Shown piece after piece: positions 56,470-56,602 of a stretch of DNA of 56,602 nucleotides (position 1 is its first letter; the number at the start of each line of letters is the position of its first letter). Under the pieces are notes generated by a model, which saw nothing but the letters and a program-made list of their open reading frames with translations, was not told the DNA's origin and did not search any database. Made by a program: the position numbers and the translations under genes. Origin of the DNA: an uncultured Leptolyngbyaceae cyanobacterium (GTDB lineage Bacteria; Cyanobacteriota; Cyanobacteriia; Leptolyngbyales; Leptolyngbyaceae); assembly GCA_938023035.1 (NCBI GenBank), contig CALIDI010000030.1, positions 1-56,602 on the forward strand. The letters are read 5' to 3'.

Positions 56470-56602
56470 TTAAATAACCTGTACTTCTGGTACAGCAGAG
56501 TAATTCCATTGTGGCAAGACATCATCAAAGACAATCTTCATCGTGGCTTTGAAAGCTTCAACCACTTTTCGCCCCGTGTGATCGGGCTTGTCGAGAATGG
56601 TC
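56470..56602 (-). CDS. 3' end of an unrecognised gene (continues past the window)
   Basis: The minus strand is open from the right window edge to TAA at 56470-56472, giving about 43 residues that begin TILDKPDHTGRKVV and end AVPEVQVI. It is plausible as a real C-terminus because the frame is uninterrupted and the composition is protein-like. I do not recognise the family. The start lies outside. Confidence 0.5.
   Translation of the reverse strand, partial: TILDKPDHTGRKVVEAFKATMKIVFDDVLPQWNYSAVPEVQVI

Overview
The window comes from a cyanobacterium, probably a filamentous or Leptolyngbya-like one. Three things point that way: frequent GCGATCGC (HIP1) octamers; genes typical of the phylum (Ycf34, a cyanobacterial-type GshA, an SLH-domain iron uptake porin, a 4Fe-4S protein with a NIL domain, heme A/O synthases beside an aa3 oxidase operon); and bacterial-type tRNA genes without an encoded CCA. 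The genus cannot be fixed from the sequence. No rRNA operon, CRISPR array, prophage or intact insertion sequence is visible. Region 1-8381 is an accessory defence island, all on the + strand. It opens inside the C-terminal half of an MmeI-like DNA methyltransferase. A DUF3800 gene with an in-frame amber codon follows, and then a second, partial copy of the methyltransferase C-terminus. Next come a DarT/DarG DNA ADP-ribosylation toxin-antitoxin pair, a UPF0175/DUF3368 (PIN-like) toxin-antitoxin pair, and a translationally coupled pair of a superfamily 2 helicase and a GIY-YIG (T5orf172-type) nuclease. Methyltransferase, helicase and GIY-YIG nuclease together look like one restriction-type system that toxin-antitoxin modules have invaded; this is the best candidate for something not well described. 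Region 8480-14958 returns to core genome: a conserved hypothetical, pdxJ, egtB, a GT-C type glycosyltransferase, an 850-bp repeat-rich spacer, rpmB with a clear terminator, and a ZIP metal transporter. Region 14974-21442 is the respiratory cluster. ctaC-ctaD-ctaE (aa3-type cytochrome c oxidase) run on the minus strand, with the ZIP transporter 15 nt behind ctaE, and ctaA and ctaB (heme A and heme O synthases) diverge on the plus strand. Region 21603-35894 carries a KtrA-like potassium regulator, aspS, a NIL/ferredoxin protein, a DUF2227 protein, tRNA-Val, rplI, an iron uptake porin, a cytosolic CGTase-like GH13 enzyme, ligA, and ileS convergent with ligA. Region 36131-44037 carries an ECF sigma/anti-sigma/Spy-like operon, tRNA-Met, a LysM-M23 peptidase with its terminator, a 1.25-kb non-coding stretch with a structured direct repeat, trmL and gshA. 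Region 44255-56602 carries a J-domain/TPR protein, an SDR overlapping a secreted pentapeptide protein, an ABC-2 permease, a CCA-adding enzyme, ycf34, a PAS histidine kinase, a carotenoid oxygenase next to a BT1-type transporter, tRNA-Ser, and the 3' end of an unrecognised gene at the right edge. Small dispersed palindromic and MITE-like repeats recur in the spacers. In two genes such elements appear to lie in frame inside the coding sequence. All function calls rest on reading motifs and family resemblance by eye; no database search was run.
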